32,456 bases of DNA from Pseudomonadales bacterium (GCA_022825945.1 JAJDVS010000040.1:1-32456); one strand, 5' to 3'. Shown: positions 1-8,839, counted from the stretch's first letter. Translations and numbers: made by a program. Notes: generated by a model not told the origin, from the letters alone.

Positions 1-168
1 GCCGGGTATGTCGATGTCGCGGCTGTATGGCGGATTGGCGTATTCGTCCGCCATCTTGAGGAAGATGAGGTAGGTCAGTTGCTCAAGATAGTCGCCGTAG
101 GCCACGCCGTCGTCGAGTAGCACGGTGCAGAAGTTCCAGACTTTGGAGACGATAAGCGCTGTGTTCAT
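1..168 (-). CDS. hsdM: Type I restriction-modification DNA methyltransferase subunit M, N-terminal part
   Basis: The gene runs off the left edge; the first 56 codons are present. The product begins MNTALIVSKVWNFCTVL, followed by YGDYLEQLTYLIFLKMADEY. This is the typical N-terminal helical region of HsdM, which precedes the SAM-dependent adenine methyltransferase domain. HsdM pairs with HsdS to methylate adenines in the split recognition site and with HsdR to cleave unmodified DNA. The ATG at 168-166 overlaps the TGA of the upstream AlbA_2 gene as ATGA, so the two were translationally coupled. The catalytic NPPF motif would lie outside the window, so intactness cannot be judged. Confidence 0.9.
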   Translation of the reverse strand, partial: MNTALIVSKVWNFCTVLLDDGVAYGDYLEQLTYLIFLKMADEYANPPYSRDIDIPG

Positions 169-1553
169 TTTCCGGATCCCATCAGTTTGCGGGCAAGCGC
201 ATTTCCGGTTGAAGTGCGACGGTATCGTTGTTTGGGACTGGTTGGAGCCTCGGGGTCCGTCATTTCGATCAGGCCGGTTTCCAAGGCGGGTTTAAGGTAT
301 GCCGCAAGAAAGTGTGTCCGGTTGGCGATGCCTATCTGATCCTGTAGCTCCTGGCGATGCATATCCCTTTCAAGCGCCAGAAGCAACTGCTCTACTTGTA
401 CGGTAGCTTGTACGGTATCAGGGATTTTTTCCTTGTTTTCCAACTGCTTATCTTGTTGGGTATCCTGTTCCGCAGCATCCCGTCCGTCGTTCGAAAAAGA
501 TGGATGAACGGCCAGCCGCACGAGAAACCAGCTACGATCCTCATCGGTCTCGAAACTCGGCGGCGGTGAGCCGTTGTTGCGCATCGCCCGGAGAATCTTC
601 GGCACGCCGGTCGAACGCCCTTCGGCCAGGTCCAGTTCCTTCAGGAATTCTCCGATTCGCCGGTTACGGTAGCGGCGAGTCACGGCCTTTCCCAGTCGCA
701 GGTCGTCCATTCGGATTGAGCGGTCCGCGCCGGATAACTCAGAATCAGCATTTCCTCCCGGGTGATTCGCACTTCAACGGGTTCGCGCTCTTCGTAGGAG
801 CGATGGTAGACGGCATTGGCCAGCGCCTCTTCGACCGCTGCGATCGGAAAATTCCAGAAGCGCTCGGCTTCGGGCTTGTCGGGATGCTTGACGATCCCTT
901 CTTTCAAGTAGTTGCCCTCGATGTAGGCAGTCGCGTCGCGCAGAATCGACGCCAGCGGTCCACGAAATTCCTTCTCCTCGAAATAGTCGCCTCCCGGCCC
1001 GTCCGGAAACCAGACGACATCGATTTGCGTCGCTGGAAAGAACTCGTGGGGACGGTCGTTGAAGAACAAAAGGCCGACGTTCTTTGGGAACAGGGCCTCG
1101 GAGGGGCCGCTGACAATATTCATGCGTCTTCCGAGCGCCTCCATCGAAAGCGTGGCCACTTCCGGCAGGAGCTCGCTGCCGACATCCTGCAGGTATTGCT
1201 GAATCAGCCGGAAGGAAAGATCGTCCAGCGAAGCGTTCCGGTGGTAGCGGTCGTCGAACGGCACCGTGGCCGCCAGGCCGAGCAGTTCGCGCTCATCGGC
1301 CCAGGAGTTCCTTCCGGATTCCGTCGATGGCATTCGGGTCGATGCCTCTGGGCGGTAGCACGGGCCGCCCGTCGCGTTTCTCCACGCCGAGAACGACATA
1401 CCCGCCGCCCAGGTTATGGAAGTCGTTGGCGAATGCGGCCAGCGCATGCAATACGCCTTCCGGATTCCATCCAGCCTTGTACTCCACTCGCTCGCTCTCG
1501 ATCGTCCGGCTGCGCAAGAGGCTGTCGATGTTGATGGGCAGATTGAGCGTCAT
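165..1553 (-). pseudogene. AlbA_2 / RecG-like ATP-binding protein, broken by an internal deletion and a frameshift
   Basis: Three pieces in two reading frames together resemble one AlbA_2-domain ATP-binding protein, sometimes annotated as a RecG-like putative transcriptional regulator. Piece one (1553-1293) starts with ATG and carries the AlbA_2 region: ESERVEYKAGWNPEG, then GGGYVVLGVE. It reads KELLGR and stops. Piece two (about 1304-715) picks up at ADERELLGLAATVPFDDR and continues through NVGLLFFND, DVVWFPDGPGGD and the ATPase-like AVEEALANAVYHRSY. Piece three (about 722-165) carries RRYRNRRIGEFLKELDL and a wHTH-like tail. Family knowledge suggests roughly 50-60 residues are missing at the first junction (near 1299-1304), where two ELLG stretches meet. 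The second break (about 715-725) is restored by adding one base within CCGGCGCGG. Proteins of this type often sit in type I restriction loci, as here. Damage is real or assembly error; the deletion is harder to explain as error. Confidence 0.75.
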
Positions 1554-1601
1554 GGCGGATTCGGCGATCGCTCCCGCGGTGGCGGGTCGAATTCACAATC
1601 G

Positions 1602-1609
1602 ATTATAAT
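1602..1609 (+). promoter_or_regulatory. Possible -10 element (TATAAT) with very short leader
   Basis: TATAAT occupies 1604-1609, seven bases before the ATG at 1616. A start site 6-8 bases downstream would give an almost leaderless transcript for the small plus-strand ORF. The minus strand also reads TATAAT here (1607-1602), placed to serve the AlbA_2 gene at 1553. No convincing -35 box is seen on either strand, so the assignment is weak. Confidence 0.3.
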
Positions 1610-1615
1610 AGCGGC

Positions 1616-1795
1616 ATGAAACGCAAGACACTCATTGAGACGAATCCACACCTGCGCGACCCCGCGAAAGCGAGGCGACAGACCATTCGCAGCTTGGCCA
1701 GTTCGACGGCGATCGAGACTGGCAGGCCGATTGAGGAAATAGAAGCAAGGATCATTTACCTCCGTTCCCTGCCGCCTCGCGTAAATCTCGCTTGA
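1616..1795 (+). CDS. Small conserved-looking protein, 59 aa
   Basis: The product starts MKRKTLIETNPHLRDPAKAR, continues with a segment containing SLASSTAIETG, and ends PPRVNLA. It is basic and soluble-looking, with no signal or membrane segment. Short proteins opening MKRKTL..TNP.L.DP are, from memory, recurrent small hypothetical proteins; no function is known to me. The gene is divergent from the broken AlbA_2 gene, with 62 bases between the start codons. There is no Shine-Dalgarno sequence, and a TATAAT ends seven bases before the start, so translation may be leaderless. A chance ORF cannot be excluded. Confidence 0.5.
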   Translation: MKRKTLIETNPHLRDPAKARRQTIRSLASSTAIETGRPIEEIEARIIYLRSLPPRVNLA

Positions 1796-1870
1796 ACAGG
1801 CCCCCGTATAGTTACCATGCCTGGTGTTTTGCCGGACGTGCTTTGCCGTCCACCACCTTCCGCTGGCATA

Positions 1871-2350
1871 TCAGCTTTCGGTGGGAGGCTGCCGCTTATT
1901 GAACATGGAGCTTGCAATTCCCGCAACAACCGTTGCGAGTGATGCGATGCCTATATAGGGACGATCCAGGAACGCGCACACCAATGCGGCAACAATCCCG
2001 CATACGCCAAGACCGAACCCCATCCACTGCCCCCTCCGGATATCGGACCTTTGAGCGTCGAGGACACTGGTCTCCCATTGTTGCCGATGCGACTGCTCGT
2101 TCTCCGTCAACTGGAGGATTCGTTACGCAGAACCTGGAAGAACTTGATTATAGTGTTCAAACAGAATGGGCGGTGGGAGTGGACCCTTGAATGACGCGGC
2201 CTGCACGTAGGCGATCTTGGTCTCTTCCGGTACTTCAGCGAGCGTGTCGTTAAGCGCAGGGTCGGAATGTTCGCTGTCTGCAGGCTTCTCCGGCGCGGCA
2301 ACAGGCGGTTTAATTGATCGTTGGGATTTGCGTCGTTGCTGCTTGCTCAT
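1871..2350 (-). pseudogene. DUF2335 predicted membrane protein with a premature in-frame stop
   Basis: The ATG at 2350 opens a frame that reads MSKQQRRKSQRSIKPP, an acidic linker, then SFKGPLPPPILFEHYNQVLP, the characteristic N-terminal core of DUF2335. A TAA at 2125-2123 interrupts it. Directly after, in the same frame, it continues RILQLTENEQSHRQQWE and a hydrophobic C-terminal pair (GFGLGVCGIVAALVCAFL, then GIASLATVVAGIASSMF). The family expects PG.AERI at the stop, so a single GAA-to-TAA change would explain it. DUF2335 proteins are small two-helix membrane proteins of unknown function found in bacteria and phages. A restart at the TTG at 2110 would give a 79-residue product keeping both membrane helices. 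The start overlaps the upstream 72-aa gene by 41 bases. Confidence 0.75.
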
Positions 2351-2528
2351 CTCGGTAAGCCGCTATCGCACGCCACATGTCCTTTCCGATTACTTCCAGA
2401 TCGGCGCTGTATGGACGATTGTACCTAATGAATTCCGGCCGGGCGGCGTAGAGCAACCCAACCGACGCCAAGCCACTTGCAAAAGTGATCGGAACGAGTC
2501 GTTTCTCCGAAGTTCGTGAGTAGGCCAT
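2310..2528 (-). CDS. Small membrane protein of unknown function, 72 aa
   Basis: The ATG at 2528-2526 is preceded by GGGGGAGA seven bases upstream, a strong ribosome binding site. That favours this start over the longer frame from 2552. The product starts MAYSRTSEKRLVPITFASG, with one likely membrane segment (about residues 10-26, LVPITFASGLASVGLLY) and a polar tail. I do not recognise the family. It overlaps the start of the DUF2335 gene by 41 bases and is probably cotranscribed with it. Coding status rests on the binding site, the overlap and the membrane segment only. Confidence 0.45.
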   Translation of the reverse strand: MAYSRTSEKRLVPITFASGLASVGLLYAARPEFIRYNRPYSADLEVIGKDMWRAIAAYRDEQAATTQIPTIN

Positions 2529-2610
2529 AGTCTCTCCCCCAGTGGCCGGCAATGGTAAATTCCACGATTCGCCGCGTCAACAGCAGAATGCCCCCGTCCA
2601 TCGTTGTGCG

Positions 2611-2811
2611 TCAAGACCAGCAACGATGCCATTCGCAAATGTCGGTGACCATGATTCCCTGGTCCGCTGTCCGAGTAGGAGGGGTGTCCTTTTGCAGGCG
2701 GTTGATCGCATTGGCTGCTTCGACCGGATTGCCGATGTCGAATTCCGGGTGCAGGGACGCAAGCCGCTTTACCGGGAAACCGCCATCAATCAGAATCGCC
2801 ACACGGGTCAC
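2611..2811 (-). pseudogene. NYN-domain (PIN-like) protein, N-terminal remnant
   Basis: A GTG at 2811-2809, with AAGGAG about 8 bases upstream, opens VTRVAILIDGGFPVKRL. This matches the start of NYN-domain proteins of the LabA type, whose first strand carries the metal-binding Asp in the IDGG motif. The sequence stays family-like through VEAANAINRLQKD (about residue 35). It then runs into unrelated residues and stops at residue 66, whereas family members usually have well over 150 residues with further acidic catalytic positions. The front of the gene, including its translation signal, is therefore preserved and the rest lost. Intact members are predicted RNases. Confidence 0.55.
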
Positions 2812-3054
2812 TGTCGGCTCCTTTTCGCGTGTTGCAGTAAAAAGCCCCATGGGGTAGGCCCTGCTCGGGATGACCGAACCTGCAAGCAGGTTGGGAGCGG
2901 GGCGTACTGCCATGGGGCGGATGCGACGAAGTATGGATCAAGGCCCTTGCGCTTTGCGTAATGCCCGTCTGACCAAGCCTTTCATGGGTTCCCAGTCGCT
3001 TGTCTGTCTGTGTGGCGGCAAGTTGCAAGTTGCCCGTCGTATCGTAGCGGTCGT

Positions 3055-3597
3055 TCATGCGGTGGATGCCTTGCGATTCTTTCGGTCTGGGTTTTGCGCT
3101 GCATTTTCCGCTGATATGCGTTGCAGAAGGGCGGCGGCGGGTTCGTCATTGGGGTCTTGGGGGACGAGACGGCCGGAAAATGCGTCTTTCAGGATGGATT
3201 GGCGGAGTAAGTCCGCCGACGCGAATGCTGCTTGGATGTCAGCCTGTAATTCGTCAACCACGGAGAGCCTGCCATCAAGCAGGCAGACGATTTCAGACTG
3301 CTCCAAAGGTGAACAGGCTGGGAGCGGTACTCCTGCGAGAGCCGTTCCTGTCAAATGCTTGATCGTCGAACCAGTGAAGTGCTTTTCGAGAAGTCCTGCA
3401 GCGGCCGCAAAACTGAAAAAGTAGTAAGCAAAGTTAGGAGAGTACGACTCTGTAAAGCGAATACGATGCAGGGCTTTCTGAATGAAGACGCGATCAGCAT
3501 CGCCCCTCCACACTGCACTGCGCCCTGGTTCACCTCCTTCACGGACAATCAGGTCTCCGGCTCGAACGCCGTATCGTGGAACTTCGCTATCCCGCTG
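3055..3597 (-). pseudogene. hsdS: Type I restriction specificity subunit S, C-terminal remnant
   Basis: The frame is open from after a TGA at 3600-3598. It reads VPRYGVRAGDLIVREGGEPG, SAVWRG, IQKALHRIRF, then TGSTIKHLTGTALAGVPLP and PLEQSEIV. It ends with the conserved LLRQSILKDAFSGRLVPQDP and NDEPAAALLQRI. These are the second target-recognition domain and the distal conserved helix of HsdS. The first recognition domain, the central spacer helix and a proper start are missing; HsdS proteins normally have 400-500 residues and about 180 codons remain. The fragment stops where a G-rich tetranucleotide repeat begins upstream. It is separated from hsdM at the window edge by about 3 kb, so it may be the remnant of a second type I system or debris from rearrangement of one. 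Confidence 0.75.
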
Positions 3598-3610
3598 GCG
3601 TCAAACAGGA

Positions 3611-3636
3611 CACCCACCCACCCACCCACCCACCCA
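3611..3636. repeat. (CCCA)n tetranucleotide tract; strong G-quadruplex on the minus strand
   Basis: Six consecutive CCCA units, plus a partial one, lie 11 bases upstream of the open frame of the hsdS remnant. The minus strand carries six GGG runs separated by single T bases, a pattern known to form very stable parallel quadruplexes. The flanking non-coding stretch 3637-3845 shows nothing recognisable. Changes in copy number would shift any frame read through it. Confidence 0.85.
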
Positions 3637-3845
3637 AGGTTTGTATCCTGCCCAGCCATTGTTTCGACCCCGATTGTCGGTCCCTCCCGGTTGATTTCCC
3701 CAAAAACCCGGCATTCCGCACCCTTCTCGCCCATACCTTCCCCATCGGGACCCAAGGCCGGCGGAAACTCCATGGCATAGTCCCGTTCACAAATCGTCCA
3801 GCCTGAACGCACCCGCTACCACTACTGCGTCGCCCGTTGCGCGCG

Positions 3846-3923
3846 CCGGGCCTGGAACCGTAACGAGGTTCCAGCGCCGGAACTGATGCCGTTTCGCGGA
3901 GGATTTGCCAAATCCCGGATCAG
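3846..3923 (+). promoter_or_regulatory. Structured segment upstream of gcvT (three nested or adjacent stems)
   Basis: A perfect 8-bp stem pairs CTGGAACC (3852-3859) with GGTTCCAG (3867-3874) around a 7-base loop. CCGG on both sides (3846-3849 and 3877-3880) can extend it past a 2x2 mismatch. Next, CTGAT-g-CCG (3883-3891) pairs with CGGATCAG (3916-3923) and encloses a 6-bp hairpin, GGATTT-gcc-AAATCC (3901-3915). The gcvT start is 54 bases further on. Many gcv operons carry a glycine riboswitch here, but its conserved core was not recognised. The element could be a leader, an attenuator or chance pairing. Confidence 0.35.
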
Positions 3924-3976
3924 GTCCTGTGCTAGCATGTCGCGGCGCAGGGGAATGATTTCGGGGAAATCGGAAC

Positions 3977-5065
3977 ATGGGGCAACGCACCTCCTTGCAT
4001 GACCAGCATGTGGCCGCCGGGGCGAAGATGGTCGATTTCGCCGGCTGGGACATGCCGCTGCATTACGGCTCCCAGATCGGAGAGCATCACCGGGTTCGCC
4101 GGGACGCCGGCGTGTTCGATGTTTCCCACATGACCGTGATCGATGTGGGGGGCAGCGACGCCGGGGGCTGGCTGCGCTATCTGCTGGCCAACGACGTGGC
4201 GCGGCTGGGGGCGCCCGGCAAGGCGCAATACAGCCTGCTGCTCAATCACGAAGGCGGCGTGGTCGATGACCTGATTGTCTATCGCAGGGTTGCGGGCTAC
4301 CGCCTGGTGACCAACTGCGCCACGCGCCGCAAGGTGCTGCTCTGGCTTGCGCGGAACAGCCCCGGATACAACGTCCAGGTCGAGGAGCGGCCCCATGTCG
4401 CGATGCTTGCCGTCCACGGGCCGAATTCGATTGAACTCGCCTGCGGCGCGCTACCCCCGGACTGCGCCGGGGCAGTGCGGCAGTTGGGAAACTTCGGCGC
4501 GCTGGAGCATGAGGGCCGGCTTGTGGCGCGGACGGGTTACACCGGTGAACTCGGCATTGAAGTCATGCTGCCGGGAGAGGCCGCTGGCGAATTGTGGGGC
4601 AAGCTGCTCGCCGCGGGAGTCAAGCCCGTTGGCCTTGGCGCCAGGGACACCCTTCGTCTCGAAGCGGGAATGAACCTGTACGGCCAGGACATGGACGAAA
4701 ACACCTCGCCGCTTGCCGCCAATCTCGGCTGGACCGTGAACTGGCGCGACGCAGAGAGGGAATTCATCGGCCGGGAAGCCGTGCAGCGCCAGCGGGAAAG
4801 CCGCGGGCAAGGAGAGGCGGCAGTGCTCACGGGCCTTGTGCTCGAAGCCCGGGGAGTGCTCCGCAATGGCCAACAGGTGCAGACCGACAAGGGTGCGGGA
4901 GTCATCACCAGCGGCAGTTTTTCACCCACATTGAAGCAATCCATCGCATTGGCTAGAATCCCGTGGGGCAGCCAGAGTTGCCAGGTGGAATTGCGCGGCG
5001 CAATGACTCCGCTGAAGATCGTCAAGCCCGGATTCGTCCGTTTCGGCAAGCGCATTTTCGAGTAA
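3977..5065 (+). CDS. gcvT: Aminomethyltransferase, glycine cleavage system T protein
   Basis: GcvT takes the aminomethyl group from the lipoyl arm of GcvH, releases ammonia and passes the one-carbon unit to tetrahydrofolate as 5,10-methylene-THF. The 362-residue protein matches the E. coli enzyme in length. The stretches [43 protein letters not shown] (catalytic Asp among residues 97-98), RTGYTGELG and [20 protein letters not shown] are characteristic. The ATG start aligns with that of E. coli GcvT. It is the first gene of the gcvT-gcvH-gcvP operon; gcvH starts 53 bases after it. The ribosome binding site is weak (GGGGA at 3963-3967). Confidence 0.97.
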   Translation: MGQRTSLHDQHVAAGAKMVDFAGWDMPLHYGSQIGEHHRVRRDAGVFDVSHMTVIDVGGSDAGGWLRYLLANDVARLGAPGKAQYSLLLNHEGGVVDDLIVYRRVAGYRLVTNCATRRKVLLWLARNSPGYNVQVEERPHVAMLAVHGPNSIELACGALPPDCAGAVRQLGNFGALEHEGRLVARTGYTGELGIEVMLPGEAAGELWGKLLAAGVKPVGLGARDTLRLEAGMNLYGQDMDENTSPLAANLGWTVNWRDAEREFIGREAVQRQRESRGQGEAAVLTGLVLEARGVLRNGQQVQTDKGAGVITSGSFSPTLKQSIALARIPWGSQSCQVELRGAMTPLKIVKPGFVRFGKRIFE

Positions 5066-5118
5066 TTCCGCCACGGCGAAAGGCTGCAGAGCAACGCGAA
5101 AGAACCGAGGGAACGCGG

Positions 5119-5508
5119 GTGTCAAAAATTCCAGAAGACTTGCATTACGCCTCCACCCATGAATGGGTCAAGGTGGATGAGAACGGCATCGCCACTGTGG
5201 GCATCAGCGATCATGCCCAGGAAGCGCTGGGCGATATCGTATTTGTTGAACTGCCCGAGCCGGGGGCGGAAGTCGAAGCCAGGGCCGAAGTGGCCGTGGT
5301 GGAGTCGGTCAAGGCGGCTTCCGATCTGTACAGCCCCGCCAGCGGCGAAATCGCCGAAGTCAATGAAGCGCTCATCGACAACCCGCAACTCGTGAATTCG
5401 GCGCCCTACGACGACGGCTGGATTTACCGGATGACCATCACCGACGAAAGGGACCTTGGCGAACTGCTCGGCGCGGAGGCCTACGCGGACCATTGCGCGG
5501 ATGAGTAG
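5119..5508 (+). CDS. gcvH: Glycine cleavage system H protein (lipoyl carrier)
   Basis: GcvH shuttles the aminomethyl intermediate from GcvP to GcvT and is reoxidised by lipoamide dehydrogenase. The 129-residue product equals the E. coli length. It shows the biotinyl/lipoyl fold motifs [12 protein letters not shown] and [19 protein letters not shown], with the lipoylated Lys at position 65. I chose the GTG at 5119 because [16 protein letters not shown] aligns with the start of other H proteins and GAGGGA lies 7-12 bases upstream. Its last eight bases overlap the start of gcvP, pointing to coupled translation. Confidence 0.96.
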   Translation: MSKIPEDLHYASTHEWVKVDENGIATVGISDHAQEALGDIVFVELPEPGAEVEARAEVAVVESVKAASDLYSPASGEIAEVNEALIDNPQLVNSAPYDDGWIYRMTITDERDLGELLGAEAYADHCADE

Positions 5509-8422
5509 CGCACGCCTCGAATCCCTGCTGTACCGCAATGAATTCGTTGACCGGCATATCGGGCCGGACGACGAAGAAATCCGGAACATGCTTGAGGCCA
5601 TCGGCCTCGAATCCCTCGACGATCTCACCGCGAGGACCCTGCCCGCAAGCATTATCGCCGGCAGGCCGCTCGCGCTTGGGGAGCCGGTTCCCGAAGCCGA
5701 AGCCCTCGCCAGGCTGAAGGCCATCGCCGGGGAAAACCTTCCCGCCCGCTCCTTTATCGGCATGGGTTACCACGACACCCACCTACCCGCGGTGATCCAG
5801 CGCAATGTGCTGGAAAATCCCGGCTGGTACACCGCGTACACACCGTATCAGGCGGAGATATCCCAGGGTCGGCTCGAATGTCTGCTCGCTTTCCAGCACC
5901 TGAGCATGGACCTCACCGGCATGCCCCTGGCGAACGCCTCCCTGCTCGATGAGGCCACCGCGGTGGCCGAAGCCATGGCGCTGGCGAAAAGAGTCTGCCG
6001 CCAGCGCGGCGCGGGCGATTTTTTCGTCGACCGGGACTGCTTTCCCCAGACTATCGACGTGCTTCGCACCCGGGCCGAATGTTTTGGCTTCGGGCTGGTC
6101 ATCGGCGACCCGTCACAGATGCCTGATGAAGGCCTGTTCGGCGCGGTGCTGCAGTATCCGGGCCTTTCCGGCGCGGTGCGGGACTTGCGCCCGGCCATCG
6201 AACATCTTCACCGGCAGGGCGCCATCGCCGTGGTGGCGGCGGACCTGCTCAGCCTGTGCCTGCTCGAATCCCCCGGCGCCATGGGCGCCGATGTGGTGAC
6301 CGGGTCCTCCCAGCGCTTTGGCGTGCCCATGGGCTACGGCGGCCCACATGCGGCGTATTTCGCCACCCGGGAGGAATTCCGCCGCGCTGTGCCCGGCCGC
6401 ATCATCGGGGTATCCAAAGACGTCCGGGGCCGCCCGGCCCTGCGCATGGCGCTGCAAACCCGGGAGCAGCATATCCGCCGGGAGAAAGCCAACAGCAATA
6501 TCTGCACCGCCCAGGTGCTGCTCGCCAATATCGCCGCGCTGTACGCCATGTATCATGGCCCCGAAGGTCTTGTCCGCATCGCCAGCCGGGTCAATCGGCT
6601 CACCGGGATTCTTGCCGCCGGGCTGCGTCAGGGGGGCATCGACGCCCCGGCTAGCGGTTTCTTCGATACCTTGAGCCTGCAGGTCGATTCGGCAAGCTTC
6701 GTGGGAATCGCCGAGCGCTCGGCGGCGCGCAACATCAACCTGCGGTTCGATGAGAGCGCCGGCGAGGTGGGCCTGAGCCTTGACGAATGCACCACGCCCG
6801 CCGATGTGGAATCGCTTTGGCAGGTATTGCTTGGCGATGGCGCGGCGGCATTGTCGCTTGCCGGCATCGACGCGCAACTCGCTCCCGGCGCCCCGGGCAT
6901 TCCGGCAACACTCGCGCGCAAGACCGAATTCCTCAAGCATCCCAACTTCAACCGCTATCACTCGGAAACCGGAATGATGCGCTATCTCAAGCGCCTGGAG
7001 AATCGGGATGTCTCCCTCACCCATGCCATGATTCCACTGGGCTCCTGCACCATGAAGCTCAATGCCGCCGCGGAGTTGATGCCGGTTTCCTGGCCCGAAT
7101 TCGCCGCTCCCCATCCTTTCGCGCCCAGGGAGCAGGTGAAGGGCTATCTGCGAATGATCGGCGAGCTTGAGTCCATGCTCGCGGAAATCACCGGTTTTGA
7201 TGCGGTCAGCATGCAGCCCAATTCCGGCGCCCAGGGCGAGTACGCCGGCCTGCTCGCCATCCGCAAGTATCTTGCCGCCAGGGGCGAGGGCCACCGCGAT
7301 GTCTGCCTGATTCCGACTTCCGCCCACGGCACCAATCCCGCCAGCGCCATCATGATCGGCATGCAAGTGGTGCTGGTGCGCTGCGACGATTCAGGCAATA
7401 TCGATGTGGCCGACCTGCGGGCGAAAGTCGAGAAGCACAGTGGCCAGGTGGCGGCGTTGATGATCACCTATCCTTCCACCCACGGCGTGTTCGAGACGGC
7501 GGTGCGGGAGATATGCGAAATCATCCATGACGCCGGCGGCCAGGTATACATGGACGGCGCCAATCTCAATGCCCAAATCGGCCTGACAAGCCCCGGCCTG
7601 ATTGGCGCCGATGTCGCCCACGTCAATTTGCACAAGACTTTCTGCATCCCCCATGGCGGCGGCGGCCCGGGCATGGGCCCCATCGGCGTCAAGTCGCATC
7701 TTGCTCCCCATGTGGCGAATCACGGCCAGGTCGCCCTGGATGGGCCAAACCCCGGCAATAGCGCGGTGTCCGCCGCGCCCTGGGGCAGCGCCGGCATTCT
7801 GCCGATTTCCTGGATGTACATCACCATGATGGGCGCGGCGGGGCTGCGCAAGGCCACCGAGGTGGCGATTCTCAACGCCAACTACATGGCCCGGCGCCTG
7901 GGCGGGCATTTCCCGGTGCTCTATACCGGCCAGAACGGCATGGTGGCCCATGAATGCATCATCGACCTGCGCCCCCTGAAGCAGAGCACCGGAATCACCG
8001 ATGAAGACATCGCCAAGCGCCTGATGGATTTTGGCTACCATGCCCCCACCATGTCCTTCCCGGTGCCGGGAACCCTGATGATCGAGCCCACCGAAAGCGA
8101 AAACCGCGCCGAACTCGACCGCTTCATCGACGCCATGATCCACATCCGCAGCGAAATCGCCGCCATCGAAGCCGGCGAGGCGGACCGCGCAAACAATCCC
8201 CTGAAGAACGCCCCCCATACCCAGGAAGACCTGCTCGACGAAAACTGGCAGCGACCCTATGGCAAGCGTCAGGCGGCATTCCCCGCCGCCGCCGAAGCTA
8301 TCGACAAATTCTGGCCCTGCGTAAACCGCATCGACAATGTCTACGGCGACCGCAACCTCTTCTGCGCCTGCCCGCCCCTGCAGCCCGATGAGGAGTCTGC
8401 TCCCGCTACAGATTCCCAGTGA
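5501..8422 (+). CDS. gcvP: Glycine dehydrogenase (decarboxylating), P protein
   Basis: GcvP uses pyridoxal phosphate to decarboxylate glycine and load the aminomethyl group onto GcvH. The 973-residue protein is the single-chain form, containing both halves that some bacteria split into GcvPA and GcvPB. The N-terminal half shows [23 protein letters not shown] and [20 protein letters not shown]. The C-terminal half shows [13 protein letters not shown], and the cofactor site [18 protein letters not shown] with the Schiff-base Lys at residue 712. The ATG at 5501 lies inside the end of gcvH (ATGAGTAG) and gives an N-terminus that aligns with E. coli GcvP. It completes the operon; lipoamide dehydrogenase is not in the window. 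Confidence 0.97.
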   Translation: MSSARLESLLYRNEFVDRHIGPDDEEIRNMLEAIGLESLDDLTARTLPASIIAGRPLALGEPVPEAEALARLKAIAGENLPARSFIGMGYHDTHLPAVIQRNVLENPGWYTAYTPYQAEISQGRLECLLAFQHLSMDLTGMPLANASLLDEATAVAEAMALAKRVCRQRGAGDFFVDRDCFPQTIDVLRTRAECFGFGLVIGDPSQMPDEGLFGAVLQYPGLSGAVRDLRPAIEHLHRQGAIAVVAADLLSLCLLESPGAMGADVVTGSSQRFGVPMGYGGPHAAYFATREEFRRAVPGRIIGVSKDVRGRPALRMALQTREQHIRREKANSNICTAQVLLANIAALYAMYHGPEGLVRIASRVNRLTGILAAGLRQGGIDAPASGFFDTLSLQVDSASFVGIAERSAARNINLRFDESAGEVGLSLDECTTPADVESLWQVLLGDGAAALSLAGIDAQLAPGAPGIPATLARKTEFLKHPNFNRYHSETGMMRYLKRLENRDVSLTHAMIPLGSCTMKLNAAAELMPVSWPEFAAPHPFAPREQVKGYLRMIGELESMLAEITGFDAVSMQPNSGAQGEYAGLLAIRKYLAARGEGHRDVCLIPTSAHGTNPASAIMIGMQVVLVRCDDSGNIDVADLRAKVEKHSGQVAALMITYPSTHGVFETAVREICEIIHDAGGQVYMDGANLNAQIGLTSPGLIGADVAHVNLHKTFCIPHGGGGPGMGPIGVKSHLAPHVANHGQVALDGPNPGNSAVSAAPWGSAGILPISWMYITMMGAAGLRKATEVAILNANYMARRLGGHFPVLYTGQNGMVAHECIIDLRPLKQSTGITDEDIAKRLMDFGYHAPTMSFPVPGTLMIEPTESENRAELDRFIDAMIHIRSEIAAIEAGEADRANNPLKNAPHTQEDLLDENWQRPYGKRQAAFPAAAEAIDKFWPCVNRIDNVYGDRNLFCACPPLQPDEESAPATDSQ

Positions 8423-8437
8423 CGGATGGTGACGCCA

Positions 8438-8839
8438 ATGAAAAAGCTTTTGTGGATACCCGGTGTTCTATTAGCCTTGGCACTGGGCTTCGGTTTGCTC
8501 CAGTATGCTGCGTCAGAACGTGTCGAGGTCGTTTTGCTGCATACCCAGAACGAGCAGGGTGAGCAGGTCACGACTCGCTTGTGGGTGGTTGACCACGAGG
8601 GCAATCCCTGGTTACGGGGCGATTCGGGCAGCGGTTGGGTCGCCCGGCTCCAGGCCAGCGACGCCATCAGCTTGACCCGCAATGGCAGTACCATGCCCTA
8701 TTCGTACCGCATTCGTAACGAGAACCTGGCAACGATTCATCAATTGATGCGGGAAAAATACACCTGGGGAGACCAACTGGTAAGCCTCATGTCGGGCGAC
8801 GGGACGGGTTCCAACGCAATCGAACTGATCCTTGAATGA
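8438..8839 (+). CDS. Membrane-anchored small protein, possibly of the nitroreductase-like split-barrel group
   Basis: The product starts MKKLLWIPGVLLALALGFG, a membrane anchor or uncleaved signal of about 20 residues, followed by about 110 polar residues. The segments VVLLHTQNEQGEQVTTRLWV, HEGNPWLRGDSGSGW and LTRNGSTMPYSY recall small split-barrel proteins annotated as deazaflavin-dependent nitroreductase (DUF385-like). I cannot confirm a cofactor site. Two starts are possible: ATG 8426, four bases after the gcvP stop, or ATG 8438, preferred because it gives a normal MKK signal-type N-terminus. The 15-base spacing from gcvP allows cotranscription, although no link to glycine metabolism is visible. 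Confidence 0.7.
   Translation: MKKLLWIPGVLLALALGFGLLQYAASERVEVVLLHTQNEQGEQVTTRLWVVDHEGNPWLRGDSGSGWVARLQASDAISLTRNGSTMPYSYRIRNENLATIHQLMREKYTWGDQLVSLMSGDGTGSNAIELILE

Noticed and set aside
2840-2860. CCCCATGGGG followed by T-run on the minus strand as a terminator
   Set aside because: The palindrome leaves only a two-base loop and the stem is too short to call with confidence.
2786-3058. 90-codon minus-strand frame whose ATG overlaps the hsdS remnant stop (ATGA)
   Set aside because: The overlap is suggestive, but the residues are low in hydrophobic core patterns, resemble no family, and the frame runs over the binding site and start of the NYN gene. Stretch 2812-3054 is left without a gene.
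3549-3812. Frame reading through the (CCCA)n tract as a phase-variable N-terminus for hsdS
   Set aside because: It is in a different frame, and the hsdS frame is closed by a TGA at 3600-3598, between the tract and the remnant, so changing repeat number alone cannot join them.
3780-3976. Glycine riboswitch before gcvT
   Set aside because: The conserved purine-rich aptamer core and the tandem arrangement could not be found; only unrelated stems are present.
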